Shown: positions 1 through 6,001 of the stretch, piece after piece | Numbering within the stretch: the stretch's first letter is position 1 | How the letters are laid out: each line of letters starts with the position of its first letter | Assembly: GCA_039182865.1 (NCBI GenBank) | Contig: JBCDBX010000058.1 | Coordinates: 1-11,500, forward strand | From: UBA1858 sp039182865 | GTDB lineage: Bacteria; Pseudomonadota; Gammaproteobacteria; UBA4575 | Length of the DNA stretch: 11,500 bases | Direction of reading: 5' to 3' | Translations under genes and position numbers: made by a program | Notes under the pieces: generated by a model | Told to the model about the DNA's origin: nothing | Databases searched by the model: none | What the model saw: the letters and a program-made list of their open reading frames with translations, nothing else

Positions 1-890
1 CCCGCCTGATTCTCGAGGATAAATTCTCGCGCGAATTGACCCTGTTGAATTTCAGTTAAAATTCTTTTCATCTCCGCTTTTGTCTCATCTGTAATGATGC
101 GTGGTCCACGTGTTAAATCGCCATATTCCGCAGTGTTCGATATAGAGTAGCGCATATTTGCAATACCACCTTCATACATCAGATCGACAATAAGTTTTAA
201 CTCATGCAAACATTCGAAGTAAGCCATTTCAGGCGCATAACCGGCCTCAGTTAATGTTTCAAAACCAGCCTGAACAAGTGCTGTAGCACCACCACATAGA
301 ACTGCCTGTTCACCGAATAAATCTGTTTCGGTTTCTTCCCGGAATGAGGTTTCAATAATTCCAGCACGTCCACCACCATTTGCGGATGCATATGAGAGTG
401 CTGTTTGTTTTGCTGAACCGGAAGCATCTTGATAGATTGCAATCAATGTTGGAACGCCACCCCCTTGCGTGTAAGTTGATCGGACTAGATGTCCTGGGCC
501 TTTAGGCGCAATCATAATGACATCAATATCTTCACGTGGAACAATTTGTTCAAAATGAATATTAAACCCGTGAGCAAAAGCCATTGTTGCACCTTGTTTA
601 ATATTAGGAAGTATCTGCTCCTGATATAGCGCAGCTTGATTTTCATCAGGTGCTAATACCATTACTAATTCCGCACTTGCTACTGCATCTTCAATAGATT
701 TAACTTCAAGGCCTGCACTCTTTGCTTTTGCAGCGGAAGAAGAACCTTCGCGCAAACCCACTACGACTGATACGCCTGATTCTTTCAAGTTATTTGCATG
801 TGCATGACCTTGTGAACCATAACCGATAATTGCAACCTTCTTACTCTGAATAATAGATAGGTCTGCGTCTTTGTCGTAAAAAATATTCAT
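1..890 (-). CDS. ilvC: Ketol-acid reductoisomerase, partial (C-terminus cut by window edge)
   Basis: This is the cytoplasmic, NAD(P)H- and Mg-dependent enzyme of valine/isoleucine synthesis that isomerises and reduces acetolactate or acetohydroxybutyrate to the dihydroxy acid. I translated 296 codons from ATG at 890 to the window edge. Near the N-terminus lies the Rossmann motif GYGSQGHAHANNLKESG (residues 23-39). AHGFN (catalytic His about 107), APKGPGH and ETETDLFGEQ (metal-binding acidic residues about 190 and 194) follow. The short class I enzyme is about 338 residues, so some 40 C-terminal residues are missing. The start is supported by an AGGAG ribosome site a few bases upstream. It follows ilvN by 21 nt on the same strand, so the two are almost certainly co-transcribed. 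No frameshift was seen in the part read. Confidence 0.97.
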   Translation of the reverse strand, partial: MNIFYDKDADLSIIQSKKVAIIGYGSQGHAHANNLKESGVSVVVGLREGSSSAAKAKSAGLEVKSIEDAVASAELVMVLAPDENQAALYQEQILPNIKQGATMAFAHGFNIHFEQIVPREDIDVIMIAPKGPGHLVRSTYTQGGGVPTLIAIYQDASGSAKQTALSYASANGGGRAGIIETSFREETETDLFGEQAVLCGGATALVQAGFETLTEAGYAPEMAYFECLHELKLIVDLMYEGGIANMRYSISNTAEYGDLTRGPRIITDETKAEMKRILTEIQQGQFAREFILENQA

Positions 891-911
891 ACTAACTCCT
901 ATATAAATCCT

Positions 912-1403
912 TTAAATTTTCAAAAAGGAATGACTACTACCAATACCAACTGCGCCAGATCGAACAACTTCCATCACATTAAATGGTTTTAACTTATCCA
1001 AGGCTGCGTTTAACTTAAGCCCATTGTCTGTAAGCTCCAACGTAATAATGTCATCAATGTCTTCCAACTTTTTCGCTGCAATACTCTCAATGACAGAATC
1101 GATGTTATCTAATTGACTACCAATCGGAGAAATTTTGATAAGCATAATTTCTCTTTCAAAGTGATCATTTTCAGTAAGATCTATCAACTTAATAACATCT
1201 ACTAACTTATTAAGTTGTTTCATAATCTGCTCAACCACATGTTCTTCACCTTGGGCAACGACAGTGATCCTGGAAATTGTGGGATCTTCGGTTGGTGCTA
1301 CCGTTAAGGATTCAATATTGTACGCACGTGCTGAGAATAAGCCCGATACTCGCGACAAAGCTCCCGCTTCGTTTTCAAGCAATATTGAAATGATATGACG
1401 CAT
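912..1403 (-). CDS. ilvN: Acetolactate synthase small (regulatory) subunit
   Basis: This is the regulatory subunit of acetohydroxyacid synthase. It binds the catalytic subunit, raises its activity and confers feedback inhibition by valine. The 163-residue length is normal for the IlvH/IlvN type. An N-terminal ACT domain (about residues 3-78) begins with RHIISILLENEAGALSRVSG, including the NExGxLSRVxGLF pattern typical of this family. A C-terminal small-subunit domain starts near EREIMLIKI. ATG at 1403 is the natural start, although no strong Shine-Dalgarno is visible before it. ilvC follows after 21 nt. The catalytic subunit gene ilvB/ilvI, usually immediately upstream and often overlapping, is absent: the next gene upstream is tusA, beyond a terminator. 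The symbol could equally be ilvH. Confidence 0.96.
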   Translation of the reverse strand: MRHIISILLENEAGALSRVSGLFSARAYNIESLTVAPTEDPTISRITVVAQGEEHVVEQIMKQLNKLVDVIKLIDLTENDHFEREIMLIKISPIGSQLDNIDSVIESIAAKKLEDIDDIITLELTDNGLKLNAALDKLKPFNVMEVVRSGAVGIGSSHSFLKI

Positions 1404-1438
1404 AGTAATAAGTACTTTTTAGCCCAGAAAAACGTGCC

Positions 1439-1466
1439 ATCATACACGCTCTAATCACCTTCTCAA
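1439..1466 (-). promoter_or_regulatory. Probable sigma70 promoter of ilvN-ilvC
   Basis: Read on the minus strand, TTGAGA (1461-1466, five of six consensus bases) and TATGAT (1439-1444, five of six) are separated by 16 bp. Transcription would start near 1432, giving a short leader of about 30 nt before the ilvN ATG. The promoter sits between the tusA terminator and ilvN, which fits ilvNC being an independent transcription unit. There is no room for a classical leader-peptide attenuator downstream of it. Confidence 0.6.
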
Positions 1467-1496
1467 GCAAGTTGCAAAGCAATTTAACGACAAGCG

Positions 1497-1532
1497 AAAA
1501 AAAATCCGCAGGCAATGCCTACGGATTTTTTC
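1497..1532 (-). terminator. Rho-independent terminator of tusA
   Basis: AAAATCCG (1501-1508) pairs with CGGATTTT (1522-1529). After one C-A mismatch, AGGC pairs with GCCT around an AAT loop. On the minus strand the hairpin is followed by eight U residues (1497-1504 read as A on plus, partly within the stem). It lies 28-60 nt past the tusA stop and separates tusA from the ilvN promoter. Confidence 0.85.
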
Positions 1533-1559
1533 CAAAATCTAATACTTGCTTAAATCGAT

Positions 1560-1790
1560 TTACTTTTTCTTGACGTAGAAGTGGAATTTTCCACCGTCTT
1601 CATTCGATTCTAGTAATTCATTGCCAGTTTGTTTGGCAAATGCCTCAAAATCTTTAACTGCACCCGGGTCAGTCGCAATTATATGCAACACCTGCCCGCT
1701 TTCTATGCCTGATAATGATTTTTTTGCCCTTAGTATAGGTAGTGGGCAATTTAACCCGCATGCGTCCAATTCTTGATCGAAATCGGCCAT
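1560..1790 (-). CDS. tusA: TusA-family sulfurtransferase (sulfur carrier)
   Basis: This is a small cytoplasmic sulfur-relay protein of 76 residues that carries a persulfide on a conserved cysteine. The family signature is seen as LDACGLNCPLPILRAKKSL (residues 8-26), including the CPxP motif with the acceptor Cys at about position 15. A second cysteine (Cys11) stands where many TusA proteins have Arg. Length is normal. ATG at 1790 is preceded by GGAGGT at good spacing. The gene stands alone between a terminator and the divergent bepA-like gene. TusA proteins serve tRNA thiolation in many bacteria, and in sulfur oxidizers they also deliver sulfur to the Dsr or Hdr systems, often with DsrE2. A DsrE2-like gene lies about 7.5 kb away, so a sulfur-oxidation role is plausible but inferred. 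Confidence 0.9.
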   Translation of the reverse strand: MADFDQELDACGLNCPLPILRAKKSLSGIESGQVLHIIATDPGAVKDFEAFAKQTGNELLESNEDGGKFHFYVKKK

Positions 1791-2104
1791 CGACAGAACC
1801 TCCAGTATAGTTCAAACTTGATTGGTTTATTTTAAATTGTAATCAGTTATCCAGCTATTATTTACAAAGTTATGGCATTGCTGGATTGATGCGAAGGACT
1901 CTATCTCCTCTGCCACCTGAATATTAGAAAACGGTGATATTATGATTAAGCCATTTTAGATAGTCAAGCGCACACTCTAATAGCCAAATGATAATTTTCA
2001 CTCAAAAGAGGAATTTAACCGACATCAAGTAGTCAAAATGACGTTCTAATGCTAAATAGTTTAGAAACACCTTTTATAATTATCTAATTGTTATAAGGAC
2101 ATAC
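1791..2104. other. Divergent intergenic region tusA / bepA
   Basis: This 314-bp AT-rich region separates divergent genes. It holds the tusA ribosome site (GGAGGT) at its left end and the bepA AAGGA site (2095-2099) at its right end. An imperfect direct repeat, TAGTCAA-N8-TCTAAT, begins at 1961 and again at 2030 (offset 69 bp). I saw no ORF, RNA gene or terminator in it. No convincing tusA promoter could be picked out. Confidence 0.5.
2051..2080 (+). promoter_or_regulatory. Possible promoter of the bepA-like gene
   Basis: A perfect TATAAT at 2075-2080 lies 25 bp before the TTG start. The sequence around the expected -35 position (2051-2058) is a poor match, so activity may depend on an activator. 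The second copy of the TAGTCAA/TCTAAT repeat lies directly upstream at 2030-2050. Transcription would start near 2087, leaving a leader of about 18 nt that contains the AAGGA ribosome site. Confidence 0.35.
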
Positions 2105-3562
2105 TTGAAGAACTCTCTATTTATCACAGCTTTAACTGCCATCCTCACTTTCTTCCCAGGAATAAATTCCTTACTCGCCGAGGATGAACCACAGTATGGC
2201 TTTAACCTGCCCGATATTGGAGATCCCGCAAGCGAAGTGCTGAGCGTTAATCAAGAAGCCGAATTGGGAAAAATTTTATTACCCCAAGTTAACCGCAGAC
2301 TCCCCATATCAACGGATCCCGAAATAAGAAGTTACATACAGTCATTGGGCACACGCTTGATCTCTGGCGGTTTGAATTCAGACTTCCCTTATTACTTTCT
2401 TGTCGTTTTTGATAATCGCATTAACGCATTCGCCATGCCTGGAGGAATTGTCGCGATTAATAGTGGTTTATTTGTACTTACCGAAAATGAATCCGAACTT
2501 GCTAGTGTGGTGGGACATGAGATTTCTCACGTGTCCCAGCGACATATCGCACGCCAGTTCTCAAGACAACAGCAGTTAAGTGTCGTTAGCACACTGGCAC
2601 TACTCGGAAGTATTCTAGCCACTATCTATGGGGGAGGCTCTGGCGCGGGACAAGCTGCTACTGCGGCCACATTAGGCACACTTCAGCAATCCCAGTTAGC
2701 TTATACACGTTCTTTCGAGAGAGAGGCTGATCGCCTCGGCATGCAGTTACTCGTCAATGCAAACCTTGATCCCCATGGTATGCCAAGATTTTTTGAACGC
2801 TTAAATGCACAGTCACAAGTGAGTGCTGCCCAAGTTCCAGAATTTTTAAGAACACACCCTCTAACACTCTCACGTGTAAGTGACTCCCGAGCGCGTGCGG
2901 CGCAATTCGGTGATCGAAACTTTATTGAAGACACGATTCACTATCAGTACGCCAAGGCACGTATAATTGCAATTTCAAGTGATGCAAATCAGCTGGTGAA
3001 TCACTATCGTAAACAGATAGAGAAAAACCCTAGCAATATTAATCACTATATTTATGGCCTGGCATTAAGCCGTCTTGGGCGAGGTAAAAAAGCGATTAAT
3101 GCAATCAATAAAATTGAACCTAATAACAATGAAATATTCCCAGTTTCAATTGCAAAAGCACAGGTTCTAATTGCTAACAGAGATAATGAAAGTGCTCTTG
3201 ATATTTTGGAAAATCTGGACAAGTCTTATCCAAGGAATGAAACTGTCATCTTTTATTTATCAACGGCTTTGATCGAGAGCAAGCAGCCTAAAAAAGCATT
3301 AGATAAATTAGATACTCTAAATTTAACAATCACAGGAAATCCAGCCATACAGCGCCTTAGAGCACGTGCTGCGGAAGCCGCCGGATACCCATGGATTAGT
3401 CACGAGGCCTTGGCCGATTACGATATGATGACCGCAAGATATGATACTGCAATGGAACAATATCTTATTGCATTGCGTCAAACAGGTATCGACAAAAATA
3501 GTAAGGCTAGAATAGAAGTTAAAAAGAATGAATTGCGAGAATTCCAAAGAAAGCAACAATAA
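2105..3562 (+). CDS. bepA: M48 family metalloprotease/chaperone with C-terminal TPRs, BepA (YfgC)-like
   Basis: This is a periplasmic zinc metalloprotease of the BepA type, which in E. coli assists or degrades stalled LptD and other outer-membrane proteins at the BAM complex. The 485 residues match the family (E. coli BepA is 487). A signal peptide spans residues 1-25, with cleavage likely after NSLLA. The zinc motif HEISH is at 138-142 and the third ligand is E207 in FEREADRLGMQ. The conserved THPLT (His251) corresponds to the regulatory His of BepA. About residues 290-485 are helical TPR-like repeats. The start is TTG at 2105, supported by AAGGA 5 nt upstream, and the next in-frame Met would destroy the signal peptide. 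It is divergent from tusA, and soxY follows after 90 bp on the same strand with no clear terminator between. Confidence 0.92.
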   Translation: MKNSLFITALTAILTFFPGINSLLAEDEPQYGFNLPDIGDPASEVLSVNQEAELGKILLPQVNRRLPISTDPEIRSYIQSLGTRLISGGLNSDFPYYFLVVFDNRINAFAMPGGIVAINSGLFVLTENESELASVVGHEISHVSQRHIARQFSRQQQLSVVSTLALLGSILATIYGGGSGAGQAATAATLGTLQQSQLAYTRSFEREADRLGMQLLVNANLDPHGMPRFFERLNAQSQVSAAQVPEFLRTHPLTLSRVSDSRARAAQFGDRNFIEDTIHYQYAKARIIAISSDANQLVNHYRKQIEKNPSNINHYIYGLALSRLGRGKKAINAINKIEPNNNEIFPVSIAKAQVLIANRDNESALDILENLDKSYPRNETVIFYLSTALIESKQPKKALDKLDTLNLTITGNPAIQRLRARAAEAAGYPWISHEALADYDMMTARYDTAMEQYLIALRQTGIDKNSKARIEVKKNELREFQRKQQ

Positions 3563-3652
3563 GAGATTGAAAAATACTCTAACAAAGTGGTCGCTTATTG
3601 TTTAAAATACTCGCCTTTTGAAAATTAACCCCGACAAAACCATACGAGAATT

Positions 3653-4102
3653 ATGAATATACCTAGACGCAATATTTTAAAATACAGCTATATCAGTGCG
3701 GTATTTGCATCACTGGCAGGTTTTTCTAAGCTAGTATTTGCAGAATGGCCAACCATCGCATTTGATCAAACTGAATATGACAAGGCTTTAGCAGATGTTA
3801 CTGGTGGCGAAACAATGCAGGAAGGTAACATCACAATTGATGCACCAGAAATCGCTAGTAATGGAGCAACTGTGCCGATTACCATTTCAACTGATTTAGA
3901 TGACGTGAAGTCTATTGACGTACTAGTTGTTAATAACCCACGTCCTTACATAGCAACATTCTTTATCAATGATCTAATTGAGTCTTCAGTTTCATTACGC
4001 GTGAAAATGCGTGAAACATCTAATGTTGTCGCAGTGGTAAAAACTGGTAGTGGACTCTACACAGCAAAAACACCCGTTAAAGTAACTGCTGGCGGTTGCT
4101 AG
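3653..4102 (+). CDS. soxY: Sulfur-oxidation carrier subunit SoxY with truncated C-terminal motif
   Basis: SoxY is the periplasmic swinging-arm subunit of SoxYZ, on whose C-terminal cysteine Sox intermediates are carried. The 149 residues begin with a twin-arginine signal (PRRNILK, R5-R6, then a hydrophobic stretch; cleavage likely after VFA at residue 30). The mature part shows the typical SoxY beta-sandwich sequence ending KTPVKVTAGGC. The carrier Cys149 is the last residue: canonical SoxY ends GGCGG, while here TGC is followed by tandem stops TAG TAA. I judge this natural, because one substitution could not convert GGCGG to this. ATG at 3653 has only a weak purine-rich ribosome site. soxZ follows after 24 nt. 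No soxA, X, B, C or D is present. The 90 bp upstream lack a convincing promoter. Confidence 0.94.
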   Translation: MNIPRRNILKYSYISAVFASLAGFSKLVFAEWPTIAFDQTEYDKALADVTGGETMQEGNITIDAPEIASNGATVPITISTDLDDVKSIDVLVVNNPRPYIATFFINDLIESSVSLRVKMRETSNVVAVVKTGSGLYTAKTPVKVTAGGC

Positions 4103-4126
4103 TAATTCTGCAAGAGGAAAGAATCA

Positions 4127-4447
4127 ATGAGCAAAAAAGTCAAAATTAGAGCAAGCCTTAAAGATGATGTTACAACCGTCAAAGCGCTGATGACACACCC
4201 CATGGAAACGGGTGCAAGAAAAGATAAAGAGACAGGTGAACTTGTTCCTGCATACTTCATTCAAGAAGTTGTCGTCACACATAATGACACTGTCGTAATG
4301 GATGCTTACTGGGGAACTGGTGTATCAAAAAACCCTTACTTATCATTTAAAATGAAGGGTGGCGCTGATGGAGATACAATTTCACTTACATGGAAAGATA
4401 ACCTTGGCGAATCAGGATCTGGTGAAACAAAGATTAAAGCTAAGTAA
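4127..4447 (+). CDS. soxZ: Sulfur-oxidation carrier partner SoxZ
   Basis: SoxZ forms a heterodimer with SoxY and has no signal peptide, so it is normally exported by hitch-hiking with SoxY through Tat. The 106-residue length is typical. Family features are the N-terminal KVKIRASLKDDVTTVKALMTHPMETG and the later GELVPAYFIQEV, followed by beta strands ending near TISLTWKDNLGESG. It lacks cysteine, as expected for the non-carrier subunit. ATG at 4127 follows a GAGGAAAG ribosome site at good distance. It forms a two-gene unit with soxY, closed by the strong terminator at 4469. Confidence 0.96.
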   Translation: MSKKVKIRASLKDDVTTVKALMTHPMETGARKDKETGELVPAYFIQEVVVTHNDTVVMDAYWGTGVSKNPYLSFKMKGGADGDTISLTWKDNLGESGSGETKIKAK

Positions 4448-4468
4448 TTAGTTTAATTTTACCAAATG

Positions 4469-4504
4469 AAAAGCCCTGATTGTAAATTTACAATCAGGGC
4501 TTTT
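4469..4504. terminator. Bidirectional rho-independent terminator between soxZ and the PEP-CTERM gene
   Basis: Positions 4469-4486 are the exact reverse complement of 4487-4504, giving a perfect 36-nt palindrome with a GCCCTGATTG core, flanked by AAAA and TTTT. It lies 21 nt past the soxZ stop and 29 nt past the stop of the convergent PEP-CTERM gene. Because U tracts occur on both strands, it can end transcription from both sides. Confidence 0.92.
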
Positions 4505-4533
4505 ATTTGAATAACTATATATGTCTATCGAGT

Positions 4534-5325
4534 CTATTGTCTTTTGCTTGCGAAGTATCCAACACCAAACAATGCCGTTAAAAATAATGGTAATGCTGCA
4601 GGCAAAGGGACAAGAGTTGCCGACTCATTAAATGAAATATTATCAATTAGAAAATCCCATTCAGTGGCACCATTATTTTGTGGGCTACCAAAATCAAATG
4701 GGACCCCTGTAATGATAACCTGTGTGATCGCAACATCGCCAGAATCATAAAAGAAGTTAGCACTTCCTGGCATAGAAGAAGACGCTAGATTATTGAAAAA
4801 CAATGTCTCAAGCAAAAGTGTATCTGAAAAAAATGCAACTTGGTAATCTGCAAGATCCGCTTCATTATCTGTATTCAATCCATTAATCAATATCCCACCA
4901 ACCGAAGTAACATCAGTAAGCGTGTCTATGTCAATTATTATTTCGTTAGTTGGAACATAATCAGGATTAGAAGCAGGATTATGGCCAACATTAGTGGATG
5001 GCGACTCACCTGTTCCATATAAAATAGAACCACCCGTTAAATTTTGTAATACAGTTTCCTGCACTTGCGAAGGATTCTGTAACAAGACACCTTCACTAAA
5101 ATAAATCCCATTAGCGCCGCCAGCAACGATACTGCCATCAAGATAAAAAGCGACATTATTCAAAGTTGTTAAACTTGTATCATTAAAATTCGAATCAAAA
5201 TAAGTATTTTGAATACTCATGATTCCAGTATTTTCAAAATCAACCACAACTGCATGTACATTATTTACAAATGTAAAAAATATAAACAGAAAAGTTCCTT
5301 TTAATAAAGCTCGAAAAAAATTCAT
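4534..5325 (-). CDS. Secreted PEP-CTERM (VPLPAA-type) protein of unknown function
   Basis: This is a probable exosortase substrate. I place the start at ATG 5325 (263 residues), because GGAG lies 6 nt upstream; an upstream TTG at 5340 would put that ribosome site inside the gene. Residues 1-24 form a signal peptide (MNFFRALLKG, a hydrophobic run, then NNVHA). The body is rich in Asn, Thr, Gly and Asp, has no cysteine, and looks like a beta-sandwich, ending with WDFLIDNISF as in many PEP-CTERM proteins. The last 25 residues (239-263) are a VPLPAALP motif, a transmembrane stretch and a basic tail SKRQ. That is the three-part sorting signal recognised by exosortase and linked to exopolysaccharide or outer-surface export. 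The central domain is not recognised. It converges with soxZ across the shared terminator. No exosortase gene is in the window. Confidence 0.85.
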   Translation of the reverse strand: MNFFRALLKGTFLFIFFTFVNNVHAVVVDFENTGIMSIQNTYFDSNFNDTSLTTLNNVAFYLDGSIVAGGANGIYFSEGVLLQNPSQVQETVLQNLTGGSILYGTGESPSTNVGHNPASNPDYVPTNEIIIDIDTLTDVTSVGGILINGLNTDNEADLADYQVAFFSDTLLLETLFFNNLASSSMPGSANFFYDSGDVAITQVIITGVPFDFGSPQNNGATEWDFLIDNISFNESATLVPLPAALPLFLTALFGVGYFASKRQ

Positions 5326-5800
5326 ATTTAACTCCAACAAGCGTTAACGCAAATAGCAGCAAGAAAATTCTAATCCAAGTGATTCAATTCACCGGAATAA
5401 GTATGTTGTTAACGCGCAAGTCGGTCAATTTATTCTATAACCGTTGAACACATAAAAACGACCGTTAACTTCTATGCAGCTTGAATAAACATGCATTTTT
5501 AGAGGGGTATTAATTTAAGATTATGAAAGGGTTCACAGTTACAATTATTTATGTGATCAAGGTCTTAAATACTGACCAAATACAAAACTTTAACAATTGA
5601 TCAACACTTGCTTTAAGAATGCCTAACAAATTTGTTAATTTAATATGTCACTTAATAGCGCTGGACTGACACATCATATTTATAAAATCTCTAAAAAAAT
5701 ACACAAAGCGGTTCTTACTATTCGTACTAAAAACTTTTCAATACTCTCAAAGGGAATGATTTGAAATAATAAATTTAAATGTAATATTTATCTGGATGGA
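5326..5800. other. Gene-free AT-rich region between PEP-CTERM gene and tRNA-Lys
   Basis: This stretch of about 475 bp holds no supportable gene. Its left part carries the PEP-CTERM ribosome site, a probable promoter and three GTTAAC sites. Further right are a perfect 14-bp palindrome TAACAAATTTGTTA at 5624-5637 and the 8-bp TTGATCAA at 5597-5604. A 25-codon ORF on plus (from ATG 5523) has no convincing ribosome site. No hairpin plus T-run was found downstream of the tRNA on the minus strand. Confidence 0.5.
5400..5428 (-). promoter_or_regulatory. Possible promoter of the PEP-CTERM gene with GTTAAC site in the spacer
   Basis: On the minus strand, TTGACC (5423-5428, five of six) and CATACT (5400-5405, four of six) are 17 bp apart. 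Transcription would begin near 5393, leaving a leader of about 68 nt. A GTTAAC hexamer (5408-5413) falls in the spacer. Further GTTAAC copies occur at 5343-5348 (inside the palindrome GCGTTAACGC) and 5464-5469, which may be regulator sites. Confidence 0.4.
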
Positions 5801-5876
5801 TGGTGGGCCGTGAGCGACTCGAACGCTCGACAAATTGGTTAAAAGCCAACTGCTCTACCAACTGAGCTAACGGCCC
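5801..5876 (-). tRNA. tRNA-Lys (anticodon UUU)
   Basis: The minus strand folds into a complete cloverleaf. It has a 7-bp acceptor stem GGGCCGT/ACGGCCC, a D arm GCTC-AGTTGGTAGA-GC, and an anticodon stem GTTGG/CCAAT (first pair G-U). The loop CTTTTAA gives anticodon TTT. The T stem is GAGCG/CGCTC with loop TTCGAGT. The discriminator is A (5804), and CCA is encoded at 5801-5803. The sequence closely resembles E. coli tRNA-Lys(UUU). It is a single tRNA with no tRNA neighbours and lies between the PEP-CTERM gene and yedE. No integration-like duplication of its 3' end was seen in the window. Confidence 0.97.
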
Positions 5877-5920
5877 ATATTCTTATTCAGCTACTTGATG
5901 CAGCTTTTGCAGATGTGGGT

Positions 5921-5944
5921 ATTACAGAGAGAGCTCTCTGTAAT
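5921..5944. repeat. Palindrome in the leader of the tRNA-Lys transcript
   Basis: ATTACAGAGAG (5921-5931) is the exact reverse complement of CTCTCTGTAAT (5934-5944), around a 2-nt centre. It lies between the predicted tRNA promoter and the mature tRNA 5' end, and 58-81 nt past the yedE stop. It is not followed by a T-run on either strand, so it is unlikely to be a standard terminator. It could be a leader stem-loop, a processing signal or a protein site. Confidence 0.6.
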
Positions 5945-5956
5945 TTGGTGCGCTGC

Positions 5957-5984
5957 ATTATACTGATGATATAAATAATGCAAA
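5957..5984 (-). promoter_or_regulatory. Probable promoter of tRNA-Lys
   Basis: On the minus strand a perfect TATAAT (5957-5962) is preceded by TTTGCA (5979-5984) at 16 bp. It is followed by GCAGCGC, a GC-rich discriminator typical of stringently controlled stable-RNA promoters. Predicted start is near 5950, about 74 nt before the mature tRNA, so a 5' leader with the 5921-5944 hairpin would be removed by processing. Confidence 0.6.
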
Positions 5985-6001
5985 GCATCTTATAGTAATA
6001 T

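Noticed and set aside
251..442. 63-codon ORF inside ilvC
   Set aside because: It lies in another frame of a clearly coding, conserved IlvC sequence.
5326..5340. TTG start of the PEP-CTERM gene at 5340
   Set aside because: It would place the GGAG ribosome site inside the coding region; ATG 5325 has proper spacing and gives a better signal peptide.
5523..5600. Small plus-strand ORF of 25 codons from ATG 5523
   Set aside because: No ribosome site at a suitable distance, no recognisable features and an AT-rich background. I consider it chance.
5801..5876. tRNA-Lys as an integration site for a mobile element
   Set aside because: No integrase, no second copy of the tRNA 3' end and no phage or plasmid genes were seen on either side.
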